From a bacterium (lineage in GTDB: Bacteria > Latescibacterota > UBA2968), in assembly GCA_027296045.1 (NCBI GenBank), contig JAPUJS010000053.1, forward strand, positions 1 to 14,112: a stretch of 14,112 nt of DNA, in the 5' to 3' direction. Under the pieces are notes generated by a model. The model had not been told where the DNA came from. It searched no databases and worked only from the letters and a program-made list of their open reading frames with translations. Numbering within the stretch: position 1 is the stretch's first letter; the number at the start of each line of letters is the position of its first letter. This document shows, piece by piece, positions 1 to 8,600 of this stretch. Both the position numbers and the translations under genes were made by a program.

Positions 1-1149
1 GCCCAGACCCCTGCCGATGTCAAAGCCTTCGATACGCCCAATGACAACGGCGGCAGCATCACCCTGACCTGGCAACGGGCCGACAACCTGCCCATCGGCA
101 CACGCTACAAAATCCTGGTTTCCGAATCCCCCGACGGCCCTTTCCATGCGGCCTCCGAAATCGACCCGGCAGAAAATTTGATGTCGGATGCTCCGGCCAT
201 CTTCGGCCACGGCGCACAAACCTCCCAATATCACTACGCCCATGTCGAAAATTATCAGGACAACGAGGGCGAGTCCGTTGCCCTGGAAACCGAAAAAATC
301 TACTATTTCCAGATTGTAACCCAAATTCCCTCCGGCGCGACCTACTCTTCCGAGATCTTACCGGCCGAGGCATTTCAAAACCTGTTCAACCGGACCAAAA
401 CCAACAATTTCGTCATGACTGTCCTGCTCTCCATCATCATCTTGATCTCCATTTCCCTGGCCAAACGCCGCGATTTCTACATCCGCCGCATCGCCGGATT
501 GGAAGCGCTCGATGAAGCCCTGGGCAGGGCAACCGAAATGGGCAAACCCGTTCTGTTCGTCCACGGACTGGCCCCGATGGGCAGTGTCTCCACCATTGCG
601 GCCGTCAACATTCTCGGCCAGATTGCAGGACGCACCGCAGAATACAATACTTCTTTACGGGTTGCCAATAACGATTCGGTGGTGATGGCCATCAGCCAGG
701 AAGTTGTCAAAGAATCCTATCTCAATGCCGGCCGTCCCGATGCCTATTCCGACGACATGGTCTTCCTGGCGGCCACCGAACAGTTTTCCTATGCCGCCGC
801 CGTGGCCGGCATGATGGTCCGCGAACGGCCTGCCGCCAATATCATGATGGGCTATTTCTACGCCGAATCCCTCCTCCTGGCCGAGACCGGCGCTTCGACC
901 GGCGCCATTCAAATTGCCGGAACAGACTCCTACACCCAGTTGCCTTTTTTTATTACCACCTGCGACTACACCCTGATGGGAGAAGAGCTCTATGCCGCCA
1001 GCGCCTATCTGTCAAGAGAATCCCGGCTTTTGGGAAGCCTCAAAGGCCAGGACATCGGCAAAGCCCTTCTCTTGCTCGCCATCCTGGTTGGTACTTTTCT
1101 GGCCACCCTGGGCAACCAGACGCTGACCCACATTCTCACAGCCTATTGA
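1..1149 (+). CDS. FnIII domain plus DUF6754-like membrane protein, 5'-truncated
   Basis: The frame is open from the first base, so the true start lies upstream; 382 residues are visible. Residues about 7-120 read as a fibronectin type III fold, with an ITLTW strand near residue 20, YKILVSESPDGPF, and YYFQIVTQ near residue 100, probably outside the cytoplasm. A transmembrane segment follows at about residues 137-154, then basic AKRRDF, suggesting the next part is cytoplasmic. The alpha/beta-looking body (about 165-345) contains FVHGLAPMGS, many Ala/Gly-rich stretches and AGTDSYTQLPFF. A second hydrophobic segment at about 353-372 closes the protein. I recall this body as DUF6754, but no function is established for it and I see no catalytic motif. 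It is the first visible gene of a four-gene membrane cluster, with the next start 12 bp downstream. The coding call is firm; the domain name is from memory. Confidence 0.85.
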   Translation, partial: AQTPADVKAFDTPNDNGGSITLTWQRADNLPIGTRYKILVSESPDGPFHAASEIDPAENLMSDAPAIFGHGAQTSQYHYAHVENYQDNEGESVALETEKIYYFQIVTQIPSGATYSSEILPAEAFQNLFNRTKTNNFVMTVLLSIIILISISLAKRRDFYIRRIAGLEALDEALGRATEMGKPVLFVHGLAPMGSVSTIAAVNILGQIAGRTAEYNTSLRVANNDSVVMAISQEVVKESYLNAGRPDAYSDDMVFLAATEQFSYAAAVAGMMVRERPAANIMMGYFYAESLLLAETGASTGAIQIAGTDSYTQLPFFITTCDYTLMGEELYAASAYLSRESRLLGSLKGQDIGKALLLLAILVGTFLATLGNQTLTHILTAY

Positions 1150-1161
1150 GAGGAATACCCT

Positions 1162-1821
1162 ATGCTCTTCTTGAGGCGTCAACTGCCGCTTATCATTGCC
1201 TTTGTGACGGGCATTGTTGCAATGGCAGTCTTTTATATCCCACACAGTGTTGCCCAGGAACTGGAGGGCAGTTTTGCTCGTTGGGACCGCATCATTCAGG
1301 CCTTCGCCCTTGCCCTGGGGCTATATAGCCTGATGCGTGTACACTGGGGCCACATCCGCCGGCAACAAGCTGGCTGGGGCTATAGTTTCCTCGTCTATGT
1401 CGGCTTTGGATTGATGCTGATTTTCGCCATTTACAACGACGGCCAGGGTCCCTTCCATGCGCAAGTCGCAGGCTCGGGTCCCTTCAACTGGATGTATACA
1501 TACGTCCAGGTCCCCTCAGATGCCACGATGTTCTCCATCCTGGCCTTCTTCATTGCTTCGGCCGCCTACCGAACCTTCCGCGCCCGCTCGTCCGAAGCCG
1601 CCATTCTCCTCATTTCAGCCGTCGTTGTAATGTTCGGCCGCATACCCATCGGTGCCCTGATTTCCGACTTCATTCCCTCGACATCTCAGTGGCTGATGGC
1701 CGTGCCCAACCTGGCTGCCAAACGCGGGATCTTATTGGGCGTTAGTCTGGGCGCTATTGCAACCTCTTTGCGGATCATTTTTGGCATTGAGCGCTCCTAC
1801 CTTGGCGGAGGTGACGAATGA
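1162..1821 (+). CDS. Uncharacterised polytopic membrane protein (about 6 TM)
   Basis: This is a 219-residue hydrophobic protein whose family I do not recognise. Likely membrane segments lie near residues 9-29, 43-60, 75-93, 121-138, 143-165 and 186-205. The connecting loops are short and partly basic, for example RVHWGHIRRQQ and RTFRARSSE, which suggests cytoplasmic sides. The loop around residues 95-115 is rich in Gly, Phe and aromatic residues. The start is ATG preceded by AGAGG at 1149-1153, overlapping the stop of the upstream gene. The gene ends in a 4-bp ATGA overlap with the next one, so the two are almost certainly translated from one message. No charged catalytic motif is visible, so a structural or channel-like role in a complex with its neighbours is the most I would infer. 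Confidence 0.85.
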   Translation: MLFLRRQLPLIIAFVTGIVAMAVFYIPHSVAQELEGSFARWDRIIQAFALALGLYSLMRVHWGHIRRQQAGWGYSFLVYVGFGLMLIFAIYNDGQGPFHAQVAGSGPFNWMYTYVQVPSDATMFSILAFFIASAAYRTFRARSSEAAILLISAVVVMFGRIPIGALISDFIPSTSQWLMAVPNLAAKRGILLGVSLGAIATSLRIIFGIERSYLGGGDE

Positions 1822-2651
1822 AAGACATCCTGAGGAACCTGGACCGCCGAGTCGTCTTCATTTTTGTGTTCCTGGGGGCCATCCTGCCCACATTGGTCGC
1901 CTTTCGTCTGCCCATCAAAGCAACGCCCAACGTACGGGCGGTCTACGACACCATTGAAGAAATCGCCAACAAGGGTGGAGGCACCGTACTCATTTCGTTC
2001 GATTATGGCCCCGGCTCCATGCCCGAAGTCCAACCCATGGCCTTGTCCATCTTGCGACACTGCTTTGCAAGAGGTATTAAAGTGGTGGGCATGAACCACT
2101 GGCCTACAGGTGTGGGCCTTGCCCAACAGGCCCTGGATACGACGTCGAAAGAACTGAATCAAACCTATGGAGAAGACTACGTTTTCCTAGGATATAAAAC
2201 CGGCGGACCCACCCTGATCATCAACATGGGTCAGGATTTTCACAATGCATTTGCCAAAGATCTTCAGGGCAATAACACAACGGAAATGGCCGTCACCAAA
2301 AACATCACCTCCCTCAAAGACTTCGACTATGTGATCAGTCTGGCGGCCGGTAATACACCAGACGGAATGTGGATCCCGTATGGCCAGGAACGCTATAAAT
2401 TCAAATTCGGCATTGGATGCACCGCTGTGATGGCCCCCGATATGTTTCCCTATTTGCAATCCGGCCAAATGAACGGCATGATTGGTGGCCTGGTCGGGGC
2501 AGCCGAATACGAAACCCTCATCAATAAACCGGGTTCGGCCACAGACGGGATGCGGCCCCAGTCCATTGTTCACCTCATTATCATTTCGTTTATTATCCTG
2601 GGGAATGTGATATATTTCCTCTATGACCGTCCGCGGGGAGGCGTGCAATGA
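1818..2651 (+). CDS. Uncharacterised membrane-anchored protein with central alpha/beta domain
   Basis: The protein has 277 residues with hydrophobic anchors at both ends, about 12-30 and 251-269. Between them is a soluble domain of about 215 residues. Its pattern of beta-strands and Gly-rich turns (GGGTVLISFDYGPGS, IKVVGMNHWPTG, DYVISLAAGNTPDG) suggests a Rossmann-like alpha/beta fold. I do not recognise the family and see no clear nucleotide-binding or hydrolase signature. The start is strongly supported: GGAGGTGA at 1807-1814 lies just upstream, and ATG overlaps the previous stop as ATGA, the arrangement expected for translational coupling. The anchor-domain-anchor plan resembles the body of the first gene of the cluster, so the two may be distant relatives within one complex; that is inference. 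Confidence 0.85.
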   Translation: MKDILRNLDRRVVFIFVFLGAILPTLVAFRLPIKATPNVRAVYDTIEEIANKGGGTVLISFDYGPGSMPEVQPMALSILRHCFARGIKVVGMNHWPTGVGLAQQALDTTSKELNQTYGEDYVFLGYKTGGPTLIINMGQDFHNAFAKDLQGNNTTEMAVTKNITSLKDFDYVISLAAGNTPDGMWIPYGQERYKFKFGIGCTAVMAPDMFPYLQSGQMNGMIGGLVGAAEYETLINKPGSATDGMRPQSIVHLIIISFIILGNVIYFLYDRPRGGVQ

Positions 2652-3385
2652 ACCGGGATAAGATGCTTTTTATCGTCTTTCTTGCTCTGTTTATCCTGCT
2701 GAATATCTATCTCCTATCTTCAGAAAAACTTTCCGCCGATTGGTCTGGACTCGGCGTGATTGTCGCGGCCGGCATCACACTGGCACTCTATAGTTTTCTT
2801 TATAAAGACAATCTGCTTTTCAAATTTTCCGAACACCTCTACGTGGGAGTTGCCGCCGCCTATACCATCACACAGGTCTGGTATCTTGTTCTCCTAGCCG
2901 ATGTGGTGACCCCCTTATTGAACCTCGACAACAACGCCGAGCGGGGAAGCGATTGGGTGGTGATCTTCCCAACCATTCTGGGTATTTTCATCCTCACCCA
3001 GCTCGCCTCTTCCAGATTCAGCTGGCTCAGCCGCATCCCCTTTGCCTTCATCGTGGGCCTGGGTTCTGGACTGGCCATCCCCCGGATCATCTCTGCGAAT
3101 CTTCTGGCACAAATTCAGCCCACCCTCAGTCCGATCGACCTGAGCATCGAGGGATTAAACTTTCTGATCATCCTGATTGGTGTCATCTCGGTCCTGATCT
3201 ACTTCTTTTATTCTGTCGAACACACCGGCCCCGTCGGCGTGGCCTCCAGAATCGGTATCTGGTTTCTGATGATCTCTTTCGGTGCCTCCTTCGGCTACAC
3301 AATTATGGCGCGGCTCTCGCTGCTCATCGGTCGGGTCGGTTTTCTCATGGAAGACTGGCTCAAACTCGAGCTCCCTTTGTTTTAG
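2648..3385 (+). CDS. Uncharacterised polytopic membrane protein (about 7 TM)
   Basis: This 245-residue protein has about seven predicted membrane segments, near residues 6-23, 33-52, 63-87, 103-119, 130-149, 170-189 and 202-228. It ends in a short amphipathic tail (MEDWLKLELPLF). I do not recognise the family. Possible functional polar residues are Glu62-His63 at the edge of the third segment. GGAGG at 2637-2641 precedes the ATG, which overlaps the upstream stop as ATGA. An intrinsic terminator follows 36 bp after the stop, so this is the last gene of the membrane cluster. With the 219-residue protein it would supply about 13 membrane helices to the presumed complex. Confidence 0.85.
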   Translation: MNRDKMLFIVFLALFILLNIYLLSSEKLSADWSGLGVIVAAGITLALYSFLYKDNLLFKFSEHLYVGVAAAYTITQVWYLVLLADVVTPLLNLDNNAERGSDWVVIFPTILGIFILTQLASSRFSWLSRIPFAFIVGLGSGLAIPRIISANLLAQIQPTLSPIDLSIEGLNFLIILIGVISVLIYFFYSVEHTGPVGVASRIGIWFLMISFGASFGYTIMARLSLLIGRVGFLMEDWLKLELPLF

Positions 3386-3420
3386 AAACCGCACCGAAAG
3401 CGTTCCTGTATACAGATTTA

Positions 3421-3449
3421 AAAAAACAACGCATTCCGCGTTGTTTTTT
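3421..3449 (+). terminator. Intrinsic terminator closing the membrane-protein cluster
   Basis: The arms AAAAAACAACGC (3421-3432) and GCGTTGTTTTTT (3438-3449) are exact reverse complements around the 5-nt loop ATTCC. The GC core is short, but the T-run is six long. The A-run on the 5' side means the hairpin could also stop transcription on the opposite strand. It lies 36 bp after the last stop codon of the four-gene cluster. Confidence 0.85.
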
Positions 3450-3476
3450 GCTTAATTCTTGTTTTTATTTTATATT
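3448..3476 (+). promoter_or_regulatory. Possible sigma70-type promoter for the first ATPase pair
   Basis: TTGCTT at 3448-3453 and TATATT at 3471-3476 are separated by 17 bp in an AT-rich stretch just past the terminator and about 100 bp before the first ATPase gene. The -10 matches 5 of 6 consensus bases, but the -35 matches only 3 of 6. Position after a terminator supports a promoter somewhere here. The exact boxes are tentative, and the host's sigma-factor consensus is unknown. Confidence 0.25.
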
Positions 3477-3573
3477 TAGCTGATTTTAGGTGCCCGATAG
3501 ATGTCCCAATCGGGAACACATCCAGCGTCCGGGAGTCTAAATTATTTATAACCCCGGTTCCACCGGAGCCTCC

Positions 3574-4587
3574 ATGGCAGACCCTTTATTATCGGTTGAA
3601 AACCTAAAAACATATTTCAACACCGAAAACGGTGTCGCCAGGGCAGTCGACGGGGTTTCGTTTACCTTACAAAAAGGGGAAACTCTGGGCCTGGTCGGCG
3701 AATCAGGCTGTGGCAAAAGCGTCACCTCCCTTTCTATTATGCAATTGGTGCCCACCCCACCTGGAAAAATCGCCGGGGGTGCCATCCGGTTCAAAGACCG
3801 GAACCTTCTGGAGATCACAAAAAAAGAAATGAGACAGGTCCGTGGCAACGATATTGCCATGATCTTCCAGGAACCCATGACCTCCCTGAACCCGGTTTTT
3901 ACATGCGGATTCCAGATCGACGAAGCCGTCATGCTCCACCAGGGCCTCGACCGGGATGCTACCAGAAAAAAAACCGTAGAGATGCTGCATCTGGTGGGCA
4001 TTCCCGATCCCGAACAGCGGGCAAACGAATACCCCCACCAGCTTTCAGGGGGCATGAGACAGCGGGTCATGATTGCCATGGCTCTCTCCTGCAACCCCGA
4101 TCTCTTAATCGCCGACGAACCCACCACGGCTCTGGACGTCACCCTCCAGGCCCAGATCCTGGACCTGTTGGCGAAGCTTCAAAAAGAGCTTGGCATGGCC
4201 GTGCTGATGATCACGCACGATCTGGGTGTCATCGCCGAAGTGGCCGACCGAGTGGCCGTGATGTATGCCGGTAAAATTGTGGAAACCGGCACGGTGAACG
4301 ACATTTTTCTCGACCCCCAGCACCCGTACACACAAGGGCTTTTGGCCTCTATTCCCAAGCCGACCGAAGATCAGGACCGTCTGCCCGTCATTGCAGGCAC
4401 AGTACCCGACGCCACACGCTTCCCGGAAGGATGCCGGTTTGCGCCCCGATGCCTCAGAGCCGATACAGTCTGCGATCAGGAGCCCTCACTGTTAAGCTTC
4501 AAAGGCGAACATAGCGCAGCCTGTTGGATGGCAGAAGGATATCCGAATGCCGCGAATCCGGATTCGGTATCTGCAGTGGGGCAATAG
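3574..4587 (+). CDS. dppD: Peptide ABC transporter ATP-binding protein, DppD/OppD type (pair 1)
   Basis: This 337-residue protein is a cytoplasmic ATPase that powers an oligo/dipeptide or nickel-type ABC importer, normally paired with a DppF-type partner. Walker A GESGCGKS is at 42-49, the Q-loop Gln at 99 in IFQEPMTSLNPV, the signature LSGGM at 157-161, Walker B LLIADEP at 177-183 and the switch His at 215. The C-terminal oligo_HPY extension carries Cys287, 293, 300 and 317, the four-cysteine pattern reported to hold an Fe-S cluster in some DppD proteins. Length and motif order are normal and the protein looks active. GGAG at 3565-3568 precedes the ATG. The F-type partner begins 2 bp after the stop. 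Dpp and Opp cannot be separated from the ATPase alone, so the symbol is a family label and the substrate is unknown. Confidence 0.92.
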   Translation: MADPLLSVENLKTYFNTENGVARAVDGVSFTLQKGETLGLVGESGCGKSVTSLSIMQLVPTPPGKIAGGAIRFKDRNLLEITKKEMRQVRGNDIAMIFQEPMTSLNPVFTCGFQIDEAVMLHQGLDRDATRKKTVEMLHLVGIPDPEQRANEYPHQLSGGMRQRVMIAMALSCNPDLLIADEPTTALDVTLQAQILDLLAKLQKELGMAVLMITHDLGVIAEVADRVAVMYAGKIVETGTVNDIFLDPQHPYTQGLLASIPKPTEDQDRLPVIAGTVPDATRFPEGCRFAPRCLRADTVCDQEPSLLSFKGEHSAACWMAEGYPNAANPDSVSAVGQ

Positions 4588-4589
4588 AA

Positions 4590-5570
4590 ATGAATCACCC
4601 ATTGCTCCAAGTTAAAAACCTGAAAAAATACTACCCCATCAACCGGGGCATCTTTTCTCGAACCGTGGGCCATGTCCGGGCCGTAGACGGCGTCTCATTC
4701 GACCTCGAAGAAGGCGAAACCCTGGGCCTGGTTGGCGAATCTGGATGCGGAAAAACCACGACGGGCCGCACGATTCTCCGCCTCATTGAAGCAACCGACG
4801 GAGAAGTCATCTTCAACGGCACCAACATCTTTGCCCTCAACCACCGGGAACTCCGTCCCCTTCGTCGGGACATGCAGATCATCTTTCAAGACCCATACAG
4901 TTCGCTCAACCCGCGGATGACCGTTGGCGGGATGCTGACAGAAGCCTTAAAGATTCACAAGCTGGTAAACAGAGATGGGGTCAAAAATCGTGTTTCGGAG
5001 CTGCTCGAAACCGTTGGGTTGAGGCCCGAATACGCCGGCCGATACCCCCACGAATTTTCAGGCGGACAGCGCCAGCGCATCGGGATTGCCCGCGCCCTGG
5101 CCGTGAATCCCAAATTTATCGTAGCCGATGAGCCCGTCTCGGCCCTGGATGTCTCCATCCAGGCCCAGATCATCAACTTGCTCCAGGATCTCCAAAACCG
5201 ATTCGGACTCACCTATCTCTTTATCGCCCATGACCTGAACGTCGTGAAACATATTTCCGACCGGGTGGCCGTGATGTATTTGGGGCGCATTGTCGAGATG
5301 ACCGACAGCAAAACACTCTATGAAAACCCACAACACCCCTATACGCAGGCATTGCTTTCAGCAGTCCCGATTCCCGACCCCCGGGTCCGAAAACAACGCA
5401 CCGTCTTAACAGGCGATGTCCCCAGCCCGGCAAACATACCTCCGGGCTGTCCGTTTCACCCCCGTTGTCCAGAACGCGAAGAGGCCTGCACCCAAATCGT
5501 TCCCGATCTCCTGGAGATCGATTCTGGCCACAGCGTATCGTGTATCTTGCGGACAGAACAAAAAAAATAA
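4590..5570 (+). CDS. dppF: Peptide ABC transporter ATP-binding protein, DppF/OppF type (pair 1)
   Basis: This is the second ATPase of the pair, 326 residues. It opens with LKKYYPI and GHVRAVDGVSF, typical of the F subunit. Walker A GESGCGKT is at 49-56, the Q-loop Gln at 100 in IFQDPYSSLNPRMTV, the signature FSGGQ at 156-160, Walker B FIVADEP near 176-182 and the switch His at 214. The C-terminal cysteines are 287, 293, 300 and 318. I chose the ATG 2 bp after the upstream stop. The frame is open back to 4524, but the extra 22 residues overlap the D gene and do not resemble the family. A GGGG run at 4578-4581 is a weak ribosome site, so translation is probably coupled to the D gene. Together the two form a D-F ATPase heterodimer. 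No permease gene is nearby. Confidence 0.92.
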   Translation: MNHPLLQVKNLKKYYPINRGIFSRTVGHVRAVDGVSFDLEEGETLGLVGESGCGKTTTGRTILRLIEATDGEVIFNGTNIFALNHRELRPLRRDMQIIFQDPYSSLNPRMTVGGMLTEALKIHKLVNRDGVKNRVSELLETVGLRPEYAGRYPHEFSGGQRQRIGIARALAVNPKFIVADEPVSALDVSIQAQIINLLQDLQNRFGLTYLFIAHDLNVVKHISDRVAVMYLGRIVEMTDSKTLYENPQHPYTQALLSAVPIPDPRVRKQRTVLTGDVPSPANIPPGCPFHPRCPEREEACTQIVPDLLEIDSGHSVSCILRTEQKK

Positions 5571-5657
5571 GGTTCCGGGTTATAAAAACTCGTAAACCAA
5601 AACAATCAAATCCGTGCCGGGCAGCATGTCTACCCAATAATCTTTTGAGGAGTTCCC

Positions 5658-8600
5658 ATGAACCGTCTGCTTCACGTTTCCACCCTGGCGCTCATGCTCG
5701 CCTTTCTGGCCCAACCCGTTCAAGCCGGACCGCATGAGCCGCACATTTCCATTGCCAAGCAACTGGTGGTGGATCTTGCCGATGTGCCCTTAAATCGCCC
5801 GGTGCCGGACAAAAAGAACTTCACTATTTACAAACCCATTGATGAATTTTTCCCCACCCTGCTGGGATTACGCAGCCCCGGTGCGCAAGCCATTCGTACC
5901 AAATACTTTATCCTCTACTTCGACGAAGGCTCTGAAGGCACCGCCCGGCGCATCGCCGAGATCGCCGACGACACCCTGGAAAGCCTGAAACGGTACTACC
6001 CCTCCTTTGTCAAACGCTACATTCCCCTGCCCGTCATCATCGACAGCGGGTCCGACACATTCGGCAATGCCTATGTGGACCCCGACAACTATGTCATGGT
6101 CTTTGGGGCCTCGCCCATAGACTTTGAAATCCGCGGCACCAGCAGTTGGATTCAAGACACTTTTGTACACGAACTCGTCCACGCCATCACCCTCAAATCC
6201 AACCACAAATCCTGGCCGTTTCAACTCGGCATCCTCAACACGTCCCAGGCCAACCACAACCCGGACTACAGCTTTTCTATCCCCCTCTACTACCGATCTT
6301 CTCCCCGCGGCTTTAGTGAAGGCATCGCACAGTGGGAGTCCAAAAAACACGGGGGCGACGCCTGGGATTCCCACCGCGATATGATCCTGCGCATGGCGGT
6401 GCTGGAAGACAAGCTCCTGTCCTTAGATGAGATGGGCACCGTCAGTGGCAAAGACTCATACGATGGCGAACGGGTCTACAACCAGGGCTTTGCGTTGCAC
6501 AACTACATCGAACAACGCTTCGGCGAAGAAAAAGTCCGTGCGCTCTGGGATGAAAAACCCTTCTTTAATTTCAACGGCGCCATCAAAAAAGTCACGGGGA
6601 TCTCCAGCAAGCAGCTCTACCGAGACTGGAAGGCAGACCTTGAAACCCGCTACCAGGCCGCGGCCGACAGTATCCGCAAAATCGGGGAACGGGAAGGGGA
6701 ACTCATTGTCGACATCGGCTCGTTCGACTACCACCCCAATTATTCGCCCGACGGCAAAAAAGTGGCCTTTGTCACCAACAACGACCACGATTATTGGATT
6801 ACCGAATTGAAAGTGAAAGACCTGACCACCCAGAAAGTCACCAAGGTGGCAGAACGAGTGGACAACCGCTTTTCCTGGTCTTCCGACAGCGACGAATTGA
6901 TCTACATCAAATCTCAGGGCGGACGCTGGGATATTTTTACGTATAACCTGACCACCAAAAAAGAAAAACGCATCACCATTCGCCTGGGCGGTAAAGACCC
7001 GGCCCTGTCTCCAGACGGCAAAAAGATCGTCTTTGTCTCCCACGATGACGGCACCATGAACCTGGCCCTGGTCAATACCGACGGCACCGACATCCAACTC
7101 CTCACCAAATACAACGACGGCACACAGATTTACGGCCCCAAGTGGTCGCCCGACGGCAAACAGATTCTCTTTTCGATTTATGAAAACGAAGACCGGGACA
7201 TCGCCCTCATCTCCTCAGAAACCACCCCGAAACCCAAAAAGAACGGGAAGAACGGGAAAAACGGCCGCAAGAAAAACGGGGAAGCCGCCGAAATCGACAG
7301 TACCAAAATCTTCCCCGACAGCCTGGCCTATGCCAACAACGCCGAATTCAAACTCCTGATGCACTCCACGGCCGACGAACGGGATCCCGTCTGGCTGCCC
7401 GATGGTTCCGGCGTCGTTTTTTCTTCCAATCAGAGCGGCATCTTCAACATTTACACTCTCCACTTTGAAACAAACCGTCAAACCCAGGTAACCAACGTCA
7501 TCGGGGGCGCCTTCCTGCCCACCGTCTCACCCGACGGCAACGATATCATCTACGCGGGCTATCGCGCCAAAAATTACAACATCTATCGCATCCCCCGGTC
7601 CCGAGAAGTGGCGGTCGCCGCACCCGACACGGTGTCGAGAGACTACTCCCTCCTCTACCAGGGCGACGACCTGGAAAAGCTGTACAACGTTGGGCGCTAC
7701 ACCACCACCATCAACTCCTACGGTGTGGTCCCCATTGTCTTGCTGGGCCCCACCTTTATCGGCAACCGCTTCGGCCTCGATCAACTCAGCGCCGGCTTCC
7801 AGGCCGCCTGGGGCGATCTTTTGGGCAACGATATTTTGGTGGCCACCTCGTTTATCGGCAAAAACCTGAAGCGCAAGCAAGATCTCAACTCCGATTTCGC
7901 TTTCTTCTATCAAAATTCTCTGGCGCCCGTGCGATCGGAACAGAGATCTTATTTGCCCAGCATTTTCTTCACCGGCAGCCGCTCCACCATCAACAGCGTT
8001 GTGGATCTGGGCACCGTTTTCGCCCAGCGAGACACCCAGAGCGGCACCCTGCAAACCGTGATCGACGACCGGGTGGTGCTCGTCCCCAATGCCACACAAC
8101 ATATCAGCATTTCCGTGACCGAAGAAGACGGATTTAAAGACGTTTTCACCGATTTTGTGGTGGGGTCCGGTCTTTCCCTGGGCAGGCAAGGCGTCTCCAT
8201 CACCTATGCCTATCGCAGCTTGCGGGAAAACCTCCGGGCCAGGCAGACATTGCACGACAGCACGCGGCTTTTCCAGACCGTAAACGGACAGCTCGAAGAA
8301 ATCACCGACCAGCTTCCTAACACCCTCGAATCCCAGGTCATCCTGGATGATTTTCTCTACCAAGACCTCAAATTCTACAAAAGCCACGAGTGGGCCGCCT
8401 CCTGGGGCTATCAGAGCTTTAAGCCCCGGACCGATTCGTTTCTCAATCCTACCGGCGGAAGGGCCGTTTCCTTCCGCTACCGACGAATCAACGCCACGGT
8501 CACCGACTCCCTGGCATTTTCGGCCGACCTGAACCAGGACAACATTCCCGATCCAACCGATTTTGACGTGTCCCCCACGCTGCTGCGGGAAGACAACGTG

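Noticed and set aside
3406..3415. CTGTATACAG as a LexA-like operator
   Set aside because: It is a perfect 10-bp palindrome, but the LexA box needs CTG-N10-CAG and here the spacing is N4. It also lies downstream of a stop codon, before a terminator.
4524..4589. Longer start for the pair-1 F ATPase
   Set aside because: It adds 22 residues overlapping the D gene that do not resemble the family; the ATG at 4590 begins exactly at conserved sequence.
5571..5657. TATAAA at 5581-5586 as the -10 of a promoter for the fusion-protein gene
   Set aside because: No -35-like hexamer at 16-19 bp; the nearest TTG is 28 bp upstream. A promoter in this 87-bp gap is possible but cannot be placed.
7527..8387. 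286-residue minus-strand frame opposite the barrel gene
   Set aside because: It is antisense to a clearly coding region. The product is Gly/Val/His-rich low-quality sequence with no domain, typical of a codon-bias shadow.
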